Part shown: positions 19,001 to 26,719 of the stretch, in pieces
Numbering within the stretch: the stretch's first letter is position 1
Layout of the letters: each line of letters starts with the position of its first letter
DNA from: Rhizobium sp. NLR16a
Lineage (GTDB): Bacteria; Pseudomonadota; Alphaproteobacteria; Rhizobiales; Rhizobiaceae
Assembly (NCBI RefSeq): GCF_017948245.1
Contig: NZ_CP072868.1
Span: 248,001-312,000 of the forward strand
Reading direction: 5' to 3'
Length of the DNA: 64,000 nt
The notes under the pieces: model-generated
Database searches by the model: none
Told to the model about the DNA's origin: nothing
Seen by the model: the letters and a program-made list of their open reading frames with translations, nothing else
Translations under genes and position numbers: made by a program

Positions 19001-21559
19001 TCCCGCGTCACCCTGCATGCGAAGAACGGCAAGGTAGTCGACCAGATCAACCGCGCCGTCGCCCTGTTTGCACCGTCGAAGGACGAACTGCAGGAGATGG
19101 AGCGCGCCGAGCGCAACAGGGCGCCGGTCAAGCGCATCGCACCGGTGTCGCCGCCCGTGGTGCCGGCCGTTGCCATCGAGGAGGAAGGCGACCTCGACTT
19201 CTGGAACGGATTTGGCGGCTTTGCCCGCGATGGCCGCGAATATGTCGTTCGCTTGCCCGGAGGTCATGCGACGCCCCAGCCCTGGATCAACGTCATCTCC
19301 AACGACAGGTTCGGTTTCCACGTGTCGGCCGAAGGCGCAGGTTTCACCTGGAGCGTCAATTCGCGCGATTATCAGCTGACGTCCTGGTCGAACGATGCGG
19401 TGGTCAACCGATCGGGCGAGGCCTTCTATCTCGCCGATCTCGAAAGCGGCGCCGTCATGACTCCGTTCGCAGCGCTTTCGCGCCGGCCGGATATCCGCTT
19501 CGAAGCCCGCCACGGGCTCGGCTATTCGGTCTTCTCCACCGTTCAGCACGAGATCGCGCTCGAGCTGACACAGACGATCGACCGCGAGAAGCCGGTGAAA
19601 CTGCAGCGCCTGCGCCTGCGCAACACCGGTTCGACCGGCCGTAAGCTGCGTCTCTATGGCTACGTCGAATGGGTTCTCGGCAGCAATCCCGGACGCACCG
19701 CACCCTTCATCCTGTCGAAGCATGACGAGGAGACGGGGGCGCTGTTTGCCACCAATCCCTACAGCATCGATTTTTCCAACCGAACCGCCTTCTTCGCGGC
19801 GAGCGAGACGCTTTCAAGCTTCTCGGCAAGCCGGCGCGAATTTATCGGCAAGGCTGGCACGATCCAGATGCCTCAGGCCGTCACCTCCGCAGCCCCGCTT
19901 TCGGGCGTCACCGAACTGGATGGCGATCCGGCTGCGGCTCTGGCGATCGATATCGAACTCGGGGCCGGCGAGGAGCGCGACGTCACCTTCTTCCTCGGCG
20001 ATACGCCGACGGAAGAAGAAGCGCGCGCCCTGATCGCCGATATAAGCAAGTCTTCGTTCGACGATGCGGTCGAGGCAAACCGCGCCTTCTGGCGAGATTT
20101 CACCGGCAGGCTGCAGATCTCGACGCCGGATCGCGGGATGAACAATCTCGTCAACACCTGGCTGCCGTATCAGAGCCTCGGCTGCCGCATCATGGCCCGC
20201 ACCGCCTTCTACCAGGCAAGCGGCGCCTTCGGTTTCCGCGACCAGTTGCAAGATACGCTGGCCTTCCTGATGCACGAACCCTCGATCGCCCGGCGTCAGA
20301 TTCTGAATGCCGCCTCACGGCAGTTCCGCGAAGGTGATGTTCAGCATTGGTGGCTGCCGGGAACGGGTGCGGGCGTTCGCACCTTGATTTCGGACGACGT
20401 CGTCTGGCTGAGCTACGCGATCCACCATTATTGCACCGTCACCGGCGACAAGACCGTGCTCGACGAGGAGCTTGCCTTTCTGGAAGGACCCGCTCTTCTC
20501 GAAGGTCAGCACGACTCCTTCTACAAGCCGGAAATTTCCGAGGACAAGGCGAGCGTCTACGAACATGCGGCCCTGGCGCTCGATCTCGCCATCGCCCGCA
20601 AGGGCGCGAACGGTCTGCCGCTGTTCCTCGGCGGCGACTGGAACGACGGCATGAATCGCGTCGGCATCGGCGGGCGCGGCACCAGCGTCTGGCTCGGCTG
20701 GTTCCTGGCCGGTGCACTGCGCGCCTTCATTCCCTATGCCGAGGAGCGCGGCGATACGGCCCGGGTGGAGCGCTGGTCGGCCCATCTCGCCGAATTGAAG
20801 AAGGCGCTCGAAACTGCGGCCTGGGACGGCAGCTACTATCGCCGCGGCACATTCGACGACGGTGCGCTGCTCGGCTCCAAGGAGAGCCCGGAATGCCGGA
20901 TCGACTCGATCGCCCAATCCTGGAGCGTCCTGTCCGGCGAAGGCGACCTGGCCCGTGCCGGAAAGGCGATGGATGCCGTGCTCGACCAACTGGTCGATGA
21001 GGAGGCGCGCATCATCCGGCTGTTCACGCCGCCTTTCGTCAATTCCGCCAGGGATCCCGGTTACATCAAGGCCTATCCGCCGGGCGTGCGCGAAAACGGC
21101 GGGCAATATACCCATGCCGCGACCTGGGTGGTGATGGCGCTCGCGGAGCTGAAGCGGGGCGACGACGCGCTGCGCTGCTTCCAGATCCTCAATCCGATCA
21201 CGCATGCGCTCGACAAGGCTTCGGCCGAACAATACCGGGTCGAACCCTATGTCGTGGCAGCCGACGTCTATGGGCATGAGCCTTATACGTCGCGCGGCGG
21301 CTGGACCTGGTATACCGGATCGGCCGGCTGGCTCTACCGCGCCGCCGTTGAGGGCATTCTCGGTATCCGGTTGAAGGACGGCCGGCTCCATGTGCGTCCG
21401 TCGCTCCCGTCGGAATGGGACGGTTTTGCGGCGGAGGTGGAGCGGGGCGGCGTCAAATACCGCATTTCGGTCTCAAAAGTGTCCAATGCCAGCGGCTACA
21501 CTCTGTCGATCAACGGCAGCGAAGTCACCGATCCCGAAGAGGGATATCCGCTCGGATAA
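13040..21559 (+). CDS. ndvB: Cyclic beta-1,2-glucan synthase NdvB/ChvB
   Basis: An inner-membrane giant of 2839 residues from the ATG at 13040 (MSIANLSPSLP), matching the roughly 2800 residues of NdvB/ChvB. It initiates, elongates and cyclises beta-1,2-glucan from UDP-glucose. Visible parts: an N-terminal region, membrane helices near residues 415-465, the glycosyltransferase (GT84) core with DADTRL at 624-629 and QHRWARGDW at 771-779, further helices around 810-1000, then long carbohydrate-binding and GH94-phosphorylase-like modules, with the acid DWNDGMN beginning at D2533 and QYTHAATW nearby. The phosphorylase domain controls ring size in known homologues. An upstream start at 12860 (60 more residues) is less likely. 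The opgC-like gene follows in the same direction. Confidence 0.95.
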   Translation: MSIANLSPSLPRDSDTKQIDHNDSIRSTYLSIEDIKAMGEAVAVNGVDKLPAFAAFDFFARHKENEKEILRVYRTTATDVEAGETITPAAEWLLDNHYIVEEAIQEVRRDFPRRFYRELPTMRVGGVDIPRTLVLAWLYVAHTHSTISQESLTALVDGFQTSETLRIGELWALPSLVRYVLVENLRRISSRVEASRRLRRRANEAADELVRLTDPVKAAAYLKTLEPLAEDNTFSTQFLYRLRDGSQTSSLAITWLDERLEELGRNTEEATTAEHSRLSSGNVTMGNIIRSLREIDDTEWSVWVEQVSHVDKLLWEHSDYGILDSGSRNKYRKQIEKLAKRSPLTEMQIAQLALDMTEAAKASDEPRPHEPNVGGFLSGAQRPKLEARANYRPTITQHFVRAVRRFNWLSIALPVMLLTIIAMAIVGRFMASAGMGAIEIAILLIMFSLPASEGATGLFNTLLSFFVTPARLVGYEFKEGIPEDARTLLVVPCLISNRDSVDDQVRNLEVHYLANPRGEIYFAMLSDWPDSDVEETPADLEVLDYARREIANLSARYAYDGKTRFYLLHRRRLYNPSEGVWMGWERKRGKLHELNMLLRGDRDTTYLPGANAVPANVQYVMTLDADTRLMRDAVTKLVGKLYHPINRPVINPKTGRVESGYGVLQPRVTPSLTTGKDASVFQRVFSINRGLDPYVFTVSDVYQDLAGEGTFTGKGLYHVDAFEASLKGRIEENSVLSHDLLEGSMARCALVTDLELVEDFPIRYEVETSRQHRWARGDWQLLPYMFNPKYGVTALGRWKMFDNLRRSLTPIAWFFASVLGWYFMGPLGALVWQILLIFCLFVAPTLSLINGIIPRTSDIVARAHLYTVWSDITAANAQVALRIVFIADSAAMMADAIGRSLYRLLVSRKLMLQWRTAASVQAGGQGTLASYYKQMWHAPVLALLALGFAALPGDNAFLVGIPFALLWILSPVVAWYVSQSAETEDRLEVADSVSSELRKIARRTWRYFETFTTPEQNYLPPDNIQETPHVIVAARTSPTNIGVYLLSVVSGRHFGWFSFEETLERLEQTIATIDKMEKFRGHLFNWYHTDTLQTLGPRYVSAVDSGNLAGHLIAISSACRNWAEAPSAHMQGNLDGVGDTAGILGEVLADLPDDRKTVRPLRRRLEERIVGFQNALAAVKREHEFASIRIINLAVLARDIEKLAANLDHEVKSKQSEEVTQWAASLVKVCEAHISDSTFDLSKVDALRPRLVALRDKARDLAFSMDFGFLFRPERRLLSIGYRVESGELDQACYDLLASECRLTSLFGIAKGDLPTEHWYRLGRQVVPVGSRGALVSWSGSMFEYLMPPLVMQERGGGILNQTNNLVVVEQMNYARKLGIPWGISEAAFNARDHNLNYQYTNFGVPTLGLKRGLGHNAVIAPYASLLASQYDPPGALENLQRLRKVGALGKFGFHDAVDFTPTRVPEGKKCAVVYNYYAHHHGMSIAAVANVAFNGHLRELFHSDPVIEAAELLLQEKAPRDIPVMSGKHESDTPASIQDDLMRPEIRKISDPLSRDRELVFLSNGHYSMMLTATGAGYSRWNGLSVSRWKADPTEDRWGTFIFLRDTATNEWWSATAEPKGVEGEKIKVEFADEKAQFTKTVGDLTSEVECIIATEHDAEARRVTLLNMGGEDRFIEVTSYLEPVITSDDTDNAHPAFARMFVKTEIGKRGDVIRAERNKRDPNEPNISLAHLIVDNAGDTRHTEFETDRRKFIGRGRSLADAAAFDPGATLSGSDGFTLDAVMSLRRTVRVPAGKKVSVFFWTIAAPSRDEVDKAVNRYRHPDAFNHELVQAWTRTQVQMRHVGVTSQQAAAFQHLGRYLVYPDMQLRKDEATVEAGLQSQSALWPLAISGDFPIFTLRVNDDMDLDIAREALLAQEYLRSRGVTADLVIMNERASSYAQDMQHALDAMCENVRRMGQADGLRQHIFAVRKDLMEENTYKALIAASRVTLHAKNGKVVDQINRAVALFAPSKDELQEMERAERNRAPVKRIAPVSPPVVPAVAIEEEGDLDFWNGFGGFARDGREYVVRLPGGHATPQPWINVISNDRFGFHVSAEGAGFTWSVNSRDYQLTSWSNDAVVNRSGEAFYLADLESGAVMTPFAALSRRPDIRFEARHGLGYSVFSTVQHEIALELTQTIDREKPVKLQRLRLRNTGSTGRKLRLYGYVEWVLGSNPGRTAPFILSKHDEETGALFATNPYSIDFSNRTAFFAASETLSSFSASRREFIGKAGTIQMPQAVTSAAPLSGVTELDGDPAAALAIDIELGAGEERDVTFFLGDTPTEEEARALIADISKSSFDDAVEANRAFWRDFTGRLQISTPDRGMNNLVNTWLPYQSLGCRIMARTAFYQASGAFGFRDQLQDTLAFLMHEPSIARRQILNAASRQFREGDVQHWWLPGTGAGVRTLISDDVVWLSYAIHHYCTVTGDKTVLDEELAFLEGPALLEGQHDSFYKPEISEDKASVYEHAALALDLAIARKGANGLPLFLGGDWNDGMNRVGIGGRGTSVWLGWFLAGALRAFIPYAEERGDTARVERWSAHLAELKKALETAAWDGSYYRRGTFDDGALLGSKESPECRIDSIAQSWSVLSGEGDLARAGKAMDAVLDQLVDEEARIIRLFTPPFVNSARDPGYIKAYPPGVRENGGQYTHAATWVVMALAELKRGDDALRCFQILNPITHALDKASAEQYRVEPYVVAADVYGHEPYTSRGGWTWYTGSAGWLYRAAVEGILGIRLKDGRLHVRPSLPSEWDGFAAEVERGGVKYRISVSKVSNASGYTLSINGSEVTDPEEGYPLG

Positions 21560-21661
21560 CAGCGTTCTCCACGCTGAGGAACACGGCGATTCGCGGCGGC
21601 CAAAAGGGAACCCTTTTGGCCGCCGTCGCGTTTGCAAAATCGGATAACAGGAGAAACCCAT

Positions 21662-22918
21662 ATGGCAAGCACGCCGACCGAAGCCATCGGCACCGAGCGC
21701 AGTTCCTCATCCGCAGCTGCGACGACGCGCGATACAAGGCTTGACGTGCTGCGTGGCCTGGCCCTGATCATGATTTTCATCAATCATGTTCCCGGACAGA
21801 TCTTCGAATATGTGACGACGAAGAATTTCGGTTTCTCCGATGCCGCCGAGGCCTTCGTCCTGATCTCCGGCATCGCCGTCGGCCTCGCCTATGGTTCCCG
21901 CTTCAAGCCGGGCGACCGCATCAAGACGACGATCAAGGCGGCGCGGCGCGCCTTCACGCTCTACCTCGCGCATATGATCACCACCTTCATGACGCTGGCG
22001 CTCTTCATCTGTGGTGCCTGGCTGTTCCACCGGCCGGGGCTGCTGGTCGAGATCAACATCCTGGCGGTTCTGATGAACCTGAAGGAAGGCATCCCGGCGC
22101 TTCTGCTGCTCGGTCACCAAATCGGCTACAACAATATCCTGCCGATGTATGGCGCATTGTTGCTGATGGTGCCGATCATCCTGCTCCTCAACGAGCGAAG
22201 CCCGCTTCTGGCGCTCGCCGTTTCCGGCACGGTCTGGCTGCTGGCCGGCATTTACGAGGTGGCGCCGCATAATTTGCTGATAGAGGGCTACTGGTTCCTC
22301 AATCCGCTCTCCTGGCAGTTCCTGTTTTCGATTGGAATTGTTTCGATCCTGCATATCAAGCGCGGCGGCACGATCCCGCGGCATCCGCTGCTGCTTGCGG
22401 CTGCCGCCGGCTATGTCCTGCTGTCCTTCATCTGGGTAACCGGCCATCTGTGGATTTTCGGCAATTCGCTGGCGGCGCTCGGCCTGCCCACCGTCGTCAC
22501 CGGTTTCGACAAGACCTTCCTGTCGCTGCCGCGGCTGCTGCATGTGCTGGCGCTGACCTATCTCATCATCAGCATCCCGGCGTTCTCGCGCATCCTGCGG
22601 CGCCCAGCCGAACACCCGCTGACGATCCTCGGCCGGCATTCGCTGAACATCTTCGTCGCCGGCACGATCCTCGCCATGATCGGCCAGGTCGTGCTCTATA
22701 TCACCAACAAGGATCCGCTGGTCGGCCCGCTCTTCGTGATCGTGGGCATCGCGACGCAATTCGCCTATGCCCACTACCTCGAGCACAAGCGCCAGCTGGG
22801 CAAGATCAAGGGCAAGCTCGTGACGGAGATTGCCGCGGTCCCTGTGCCTGTGCGAGTTGGCGGAGCGGCGAATACCTATCACCGGACCAATCGGAAATGG
22901 GAATCCCCATCTGATTGA
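21662..22918 (+). CDS. opgC: OpgC-like membrane acyltransferase (glucan substituent transferase)
   Basis: A 418-residue polytopic protein with about ten hydrophobic helices, of the OpgC family. TRLDVLRGLALIMIFINHVPG is the conserved first-helix block with Arg and His expected for membrane acyltransferases; GFSDAAEAFVLISGIAVGLAYG follows. AGGAG at 21649-21653 precedes the ATG. OpgC proteins add succinyl groups to periplasmic glucans; its position about 100 bp after ndvB and before ndvA makes cyclic beta-1,2-glucan the likely acceptor. The donor and substituent are inferred from the family. Confidence 0.85.
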   Translation: MASTPTEAIGTERSSSSAAATTRDTRLDVLRGLALIMIFINHVPGQIFEYVTTKNFGFSDAAEAFVLISGIAVGLAYGSRFKPGDRIKTTIKAARRAFTLYLAHMITTFMTLALFICGAWLFHRPGLLVEINILAVLMNLKEGIPALLLLGHQIGYNNILPMYGALLLMVPIILLLNERSPLLALAVSGTVWLLAGIYEVAPHNLLIEGYWFLNPLSWQFLFSIGIVSILHIKRGGTIPRHPLLLAAAAGYVLLSFIWVTGHLWIFGNSLAALGLPTVVTGFDKTFLSLPRLLHVLALTYLIISIPAFSRILRRPAEHPLTILGRHSLNIFVAGTILAMIGQVVLYITNKDPLVGPLFVIVGIATQFAYAHYLEHKRQLGKIKGKLVTEIAAVPVPVRVGGAANTYHRTNRKWESPSD

Positions 22919-23024
22919 AGAGCGGCGGGCTTAGCGGGGGCCCAAAATCGGCATCGAAAAGCACCACGGCATTGCAGCGCCTTTCGCGCGTTGAAAAGAC
23001 GCGCGGCGCTGTAATGCCGCCGGC

Positions 23025-23378
23025 TCAACTTTTGTGAACTAGAATATTCACCAGCCGGTCGAAAGGATCGCGCACGTAGAAGCGCCTGACGCCCCAGGGC
23101 TCGTCGGCCGGACCGTATTCGATCGGAACGCCGGCGGCAGACATCGCCTCGAAAGCAGCATCGAGATCATCCACCTCGATGGAGAGGTCGGGCACCGGAG
23201 TCCCGGAGCCGCCTTGGCTGGCGACACTGAGCTGAACTTTCATGGAAGTATTCGCGCCGAACGTGACGATCCAGCCGAGATCCATCATCAGATCAAGGCC
23301 GAGAATATCCTGATAGAAGCGTTTGGCGGCCATGATGTCGGGCGCCTGGATATTGGCAACGATGCGCAGGACTTTCAT
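23025..23378 (-). CDS. Glyoxalase/VOC-fold protein
   Basis: A 117-residue single-module vicinal oxygen chelate protein started at the ATG at 23378 (MKVLRIVANIQAPD), which follows a GGAG on the minus strand. The pattern is one full VOC domain: APDIMAAKRFYQDILGLDLMMDLGW, a central strand LSIEVDDLDAAFEAMSAAG, and the closing GVRRFYVRDPFDRLVNIL. Metal ligands usual for glyoxalase I are not all obvious, so resistance or unassigned roles are possible. It converges on opgC. Confidence 0.8.
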   Translation of the reverse strand: MKVLRIVANIQAPDIMAAKRFYQDILGLDLMMDLGWIVTFGANTSMKVQLSVASQGGSGTPVPDLSIEVDDLDAAFEAMSAAGVPIEYGPADEPWGVRRFYVRDPFDRLVNILVHKS

Positions 23379-23581
23379 GCCGCTCTCCTGAGTATCGGCT
23401 AGCGACAACAGCTTAGAGGGGATCGGCGATGCGATCAATCAGCCCGGCCGCCAGACATGTCGTGCCTTGTGACGACCTCCTCTGCACGGCCGAGACCTCC
23501 GTCTCGATCTCGCTTGGCAGGGAGATGGCCGCCGGGACAAAGGGGGCCACGCGGGTGTCTGCTATCCCAGAAAGCTACCCA

Positions 23582-23623
23582 AGAAAAACAAAAGGCCGGA
23601 AGAGCGTCTGCCCTTCCGGCCTT
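23582..23623 (-). terminator. Intrinsic terminator of ndvA
   Basis: Perfect 11-bp inverted repeat AAGGCCGGAAG/CTTCCGGCCTT (23592-23602 with 23613-23623). Read on the minus strand it is followed by CCTTTTGTTTTTCTTGG-type T-rich sequence, as expected 20 bp past the ndvA stop. Confidence 0.85.
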
Positions 23624-23642
23624 ATCCTTTAACTCGAAGCGC

Positions 23643-25406
23643 TCAGGCGGCTTCTGTGGTGTGCGCCTTGCGGACTTCTTCGTCCGTCAGGATGCCGCTG
23701 GCGCGCAGCAGGGCGGCGAAGCGGCCGTTGCTGTGGCTGAGCTCGTCGAAGCTGCCCTGTTCGGCGACGCGGCCATCGTCAAGGAAGAGCACCATATCCG
23801 CTTCGCGGACCGTCGAGAGGCGGTGGGCGATGATGAAGGTGGTGCGGTTCTGCCGCAGATTGTCGATCGCGGCCTTGACGCGGGCTTCGGTCTCGACGTC
23901 GAGCGCCGAGGTCGCCTCATCGAGCACCAGGATCGGCGCATCCTTGAGGATGGCGCGGGCAATCGCGATGCGCTGACGTTCACCACCGGAAAGCTTGTTG
24001 CCACGCTCGCCGACATGGGTGTCGTAACGATCCTCACGGGTCTCGATGAAATCGGCGGCGGCGGCGGCTTCGGCCGCACGGCGCATGTCCTCCTCGCTCG
24101 CACCTTCGCGGCCGAGGCGGATATTGTCGCTGATCGAACGATTCAGCAGGCCCGCATCCTGGAAGACGGTAGCGATATGGCGACGCAGTGACTTCCGGGT
24201 CACCTTGGTGATATCGGTGCCGTCGACGAGAATCTGGCCGCCCTGCGGGTCGTAGACGCGCTGCAGCAGGTTGACCAGCGTCGTCTTGCCGGCGCCGGTC
24301 GGGCCGACGATGGCGACCGTCTGGCCTGCCTTTACCGAGAAGGAGACGTTGTGCAGGCCCTGCGAGCTGTTGCCGAAGCCGAAGGAGACGTCGCGGAATT
24401 CGACCGCACCCTTGACGTTCTTGATCTCGCTATTGCCGGCCGGCTCTTCACGGTCGCGCACCGAGTCTTCGAGCGTGTAGAAGTCCTCGAGCTTGGAGCG
24501 GGCCTCGAAGATCTGCGTCGCGAATTGGCGCATCAGGTCGAGACGGGCGATCAGCAGGTTGGCAAAGCCGATGAAGGCAATGACATCACCGATGCGCAAC
24601 TCGCCGGACTGGACGAGCATCGTGCCGATGATCAGAACCACCATCATCGCGATGGTCGAAGCCATGCGGTTCAGCGCGCTGGCGAGCGCCCACCAGTCGA
24701 GCACCGGATACTGCGCTTCGAGCAGCCGGTCGGCGAAGGATTTCAACGCCTTGGTTTCCGCTTCGATACGGTTGTAGCTATGCAGAACGGAGACGTTGCT
24801 GATCGAATCGCTGACATGCGAGAAGACGGTATGGTAGTGGTTTTCGACCGAAGCCTGGCCATCCTTGGTGCGGCTCATGACCACGCGGCCGATCAGCCAA
24901 TAGGCGATGCCAAGCACGATCAGCACGGCGGAAAGGCGCAAATCCATCGACATTGCCGTCGGCACCAGCAGGGACAGCGCAATGACCGTCGATAGGTGGT
25001 TGCGCATGAATTCCAGCCAGAGGCCAAACAGCGTCTCGCAGGCACGCAGCAGTGTATGCAGCGCGTTGGAGGTGCCGCGCTGATGGTGCCAGGCAAGCGG
25101 CATGGAAATAATGCGGCCGAAGGCTTCCGTCAGCAGCGTCGCCCGCCGGCCATGGGCAAGCCGGTCGGCCTCGCGGGAGACTAGAACGAAGGCGACGGTA
25201 TTGAACACGGCGAAACCAGCCCACATGAAGAGGATGGGTTTGACTTCGCCCTTCCCCGATATCGCATCGATGATGCGACCGAACAGGATCGGTTCCGCAA
25301 TGGTGATGGTCGCCAGAACAATGTTGGCAATAACGACCAGGGATACGCGGAGCTTGTAGGCGCCAAGATAGCGCAGAGCTCTTGCATAGACCTTGAATAG
25401 CGACAC
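23643..25406 (-). CDS. ndvA: Cyclic beta-1,2-glucan ABC exporter NdvA/ChvA
   Basis: A half-size ABC exporter of 587 residues: six membrane helices in the first 300 residues, then an ATPase with Walker A GPTGAGKTT, signature LSGGERQRIAIARAI, Walker B LVLDEATSALD and the switch His in IIAHRLSTV. The protein resembles NdvA/ChvA throughout (about 588 residues in the family) and should export the NdvB product to the periplasm as a homodimer. The start chosen is GTG at 25406 (MSLFKVYARAL) after AAGAGG; an ATG six codons upstream (25424) is the alternative. It faces ndvB-opgC, with the VOC gene between. Confidence 0.93.
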   Translation of the reverse strand: MSLFKVYARALRYLGAYKLRVSLVVIANIVLATITIAEPILFGRIIDAISGKGEVKPILFMWAGFAVFNTVAFVLVSREADRLAHGRRATLLTEAFGRIISMPLAWHHQRGTSNALHTLLRACETLFGLWLEFMRNHLSTVIALSLLVPTAMSMDLRLSAVLIVLGIAYWLIGRVVMSRTKDGQASVENHYHTVFSHVSDSISNVSVLHSYNRIEAETKALKSFADRLLEAQYPVLDWWALASALNRMASTIAMMVVLIIGTMLVQSGELRIGDVIAFIGFANLLIARLDLMRQFATQIFEARSKLEDFYTLEDSVRDREEPAGNSEIKNVKGAVEFRDVSFGFGNSSQGLHNVSFSVKAGQTVAIVGPTGAGKTTLVNLLQRVYDPQGGQILVDGTDITKVTRKSLRRHIATVFQDAGLLNRSISDNIRLGREGASEEDMRRAAEAAAAADFIETREDRYDTHVGERGNKLSGGERQRIAIARAILKDAPILVLDEATSALDVETEARVKAAIDNLRQNRTTFIIAHRLSTVREADMVLFLDDGRVAEQGSFDELSHSNGRFAALLRASGILTDEEVRKAHTTEAA

Positions 25407-25791
25407 GTCTAACCTCTTGTGCATCTGCGAAAACGGGAATGATGGGATGCTACAAAAGGCTACCTGAACCGGCGATTAACGGAGTATTCGGGATTCAGCC
25501 CGCCGGGTGGTTAACTTGATCACACGATCGAAGCTGCGACGAATTTGAAGCTGCCTCAATAGGACAGAACAGAGGGGTATTCCGGGCTCCTCAGATTTTT
25601 CGGCAGCGGGGTCTGGCGCCGGAATTCCACCATGATTATATCTCCCGACAATTTGCGCTTGCATTTTAATCAATGTTTAGCGCAGCATTAAATTAGAGAC
25701 TGCATTTTTTTGAAGAAGACCGTTACGCGACCAATCTGAACAGCCGCCAACGGCCTCGATGCGGTTCAGGTCCGGGCAAAGGGCGCTATTT
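25407..25791. promoter_or_regulatory. Divergent intergenic region between ndvA and the LuxR gene
   Basis: About 385 bp that must carry the promoters of ndvA (minus) and the LuxR regulator (plus). The half near the LuxR gene (about 25660-25730) is clearly A/T-rich for this genome, with runs such as TTTTAATCAATGTTTAG. I could not fix a -10/-35 pair, a lux-box-like dyad or a small ORF in it. Confidence 0.35.
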
Positions 25792-26547
25792 GTGAATATT
25801 AATTCTTTAATTCAATTGCTTGTCATTCTGGAAGAGTGCCCAAATCAGGACGCCGTCGTCACCGAACTCGAGCAGGTCCTCCACGGTTGCGGTTTCGAGT
25901 ATTACGGTCTGCTGCGACATTTGCAGCAAAACCCGGCGCAGCGGAATATCGAACTGCGCGCCGCGCCGCTTGCCGGCCGCTGGCCGGAACAATGGCTACA
26001 GATATATGCCGCAAAAAAATATGTCCGGATCGATCCGATGGTGCGTTATCTCGTGCATGCGCAACGGCCTTTCCGCTGGCGGGAGAGCGTGGCCGCCTTC
26101 GACGGTGATGCGCATCAGCGCCGCATGGAGCAGATGATGGTCGATGCCTTCGGTCACGGATTGGAGGACGGCTATCTCTTTCCGATTCATGGGCGCAACG
26201 GCATTCTCGGCAGCCTCAGCCTCGGCGGCAAGCCGATCGACTTGTCGCCGGTGGAAATCGCGCTGCTCGAGGCCGTGGCGCGCAAGAGCTTCTGGCGATT
26301 GCTCGACCTCTCAGGCGAGGCCGCGGCGCTGGAAACGGTGCTGCCGACCGAGACGCCGCTGACGCGCCGCGAGATGGAAATCCTCCACTATCTTGCCGAA
26401 GGCATGACCTCGATGGAGATCAGCAAAATGCTGAAGATCTCAAACCATACGGTCGACTGGTACATGAACGGTCTGCAGGATAAGCTGAAGGCAAAGAACA
26501 GGCAGCAGGCAGTGGCGCTCGCCTTCCGTCACGGTCTGATAAGCTAG
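25792..26547 (+). CDS. expR: LuxR-family quorum-sensing regulator, ExpR-like
   Basis: A 251-residue regulator (GTG start at 25792 after AAAGGG; an ATG at 25759 would add 11 residues). The N-terminal autoinducer-binding domain keeps the family Trp/Tyr/Asp pattern (AGRWPEQWLQIYAAKKYVRIDPMVRYL, then PFRW). The C-terminal GerE helix-turn-helix is TPLTRREMEILHYLAEGMTSMEISKMLKISNHTVDWYMNGLQDKL. No luxI gene lies nearby, so it is an orphan receptor. I recall S. meliloti expR lying between ndvA and pyc, the same order as here, which with the sequence supports ExpR. It probably senses long-chain acyl-homoserine lactones and controls exopolysaccharide. Confidence 0.8.
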   Translation: MNINSLIQLLVILEECPNQDAVVTELEQVLHGCGFEYYGLLRHLQQNPAQRNIELRAAPLAGRWPEQWLQIYAAKKYVRIDPMVRYLVHAQRPFRWRESVAAFDGDAHQRRMEQMMVDAFGHGLEDGYLFPIHGRNGILGSLSLGGKPIDLSPVEIALLEAVARKSFWRLLDLSGEAAALETVLPTETPLTRREMEILHYLAEGMTSMEISKMLKISNHTVDWYMNGLQDKLKAKNRQQAVALAFRHGLIS

Positions 26548-26719
26548 GCTTTTTCCATCCATCTCGCTGAAATCGCCGCCTACTGCGGGCCGACAGCTCT
26601 GGCATGGCGAGAAAGTGCGTTTCGCAGTCGCAAGAGAAATTGAACTTCCCGTGACAAGAAGTTAAGAATTTTCTTCGCGGGTGCAGCATGCCCGTGTCTG
26701 AACGACGGAGGAGACCGTT

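Noticed and set aside
17030..19723. 897-codon open frame on the minus strand inside ndvB
   Set aside because: Arises from GC-rich codon bias opposite a real gene; no recognisable domain and Arg/Asp/His-rich composition.
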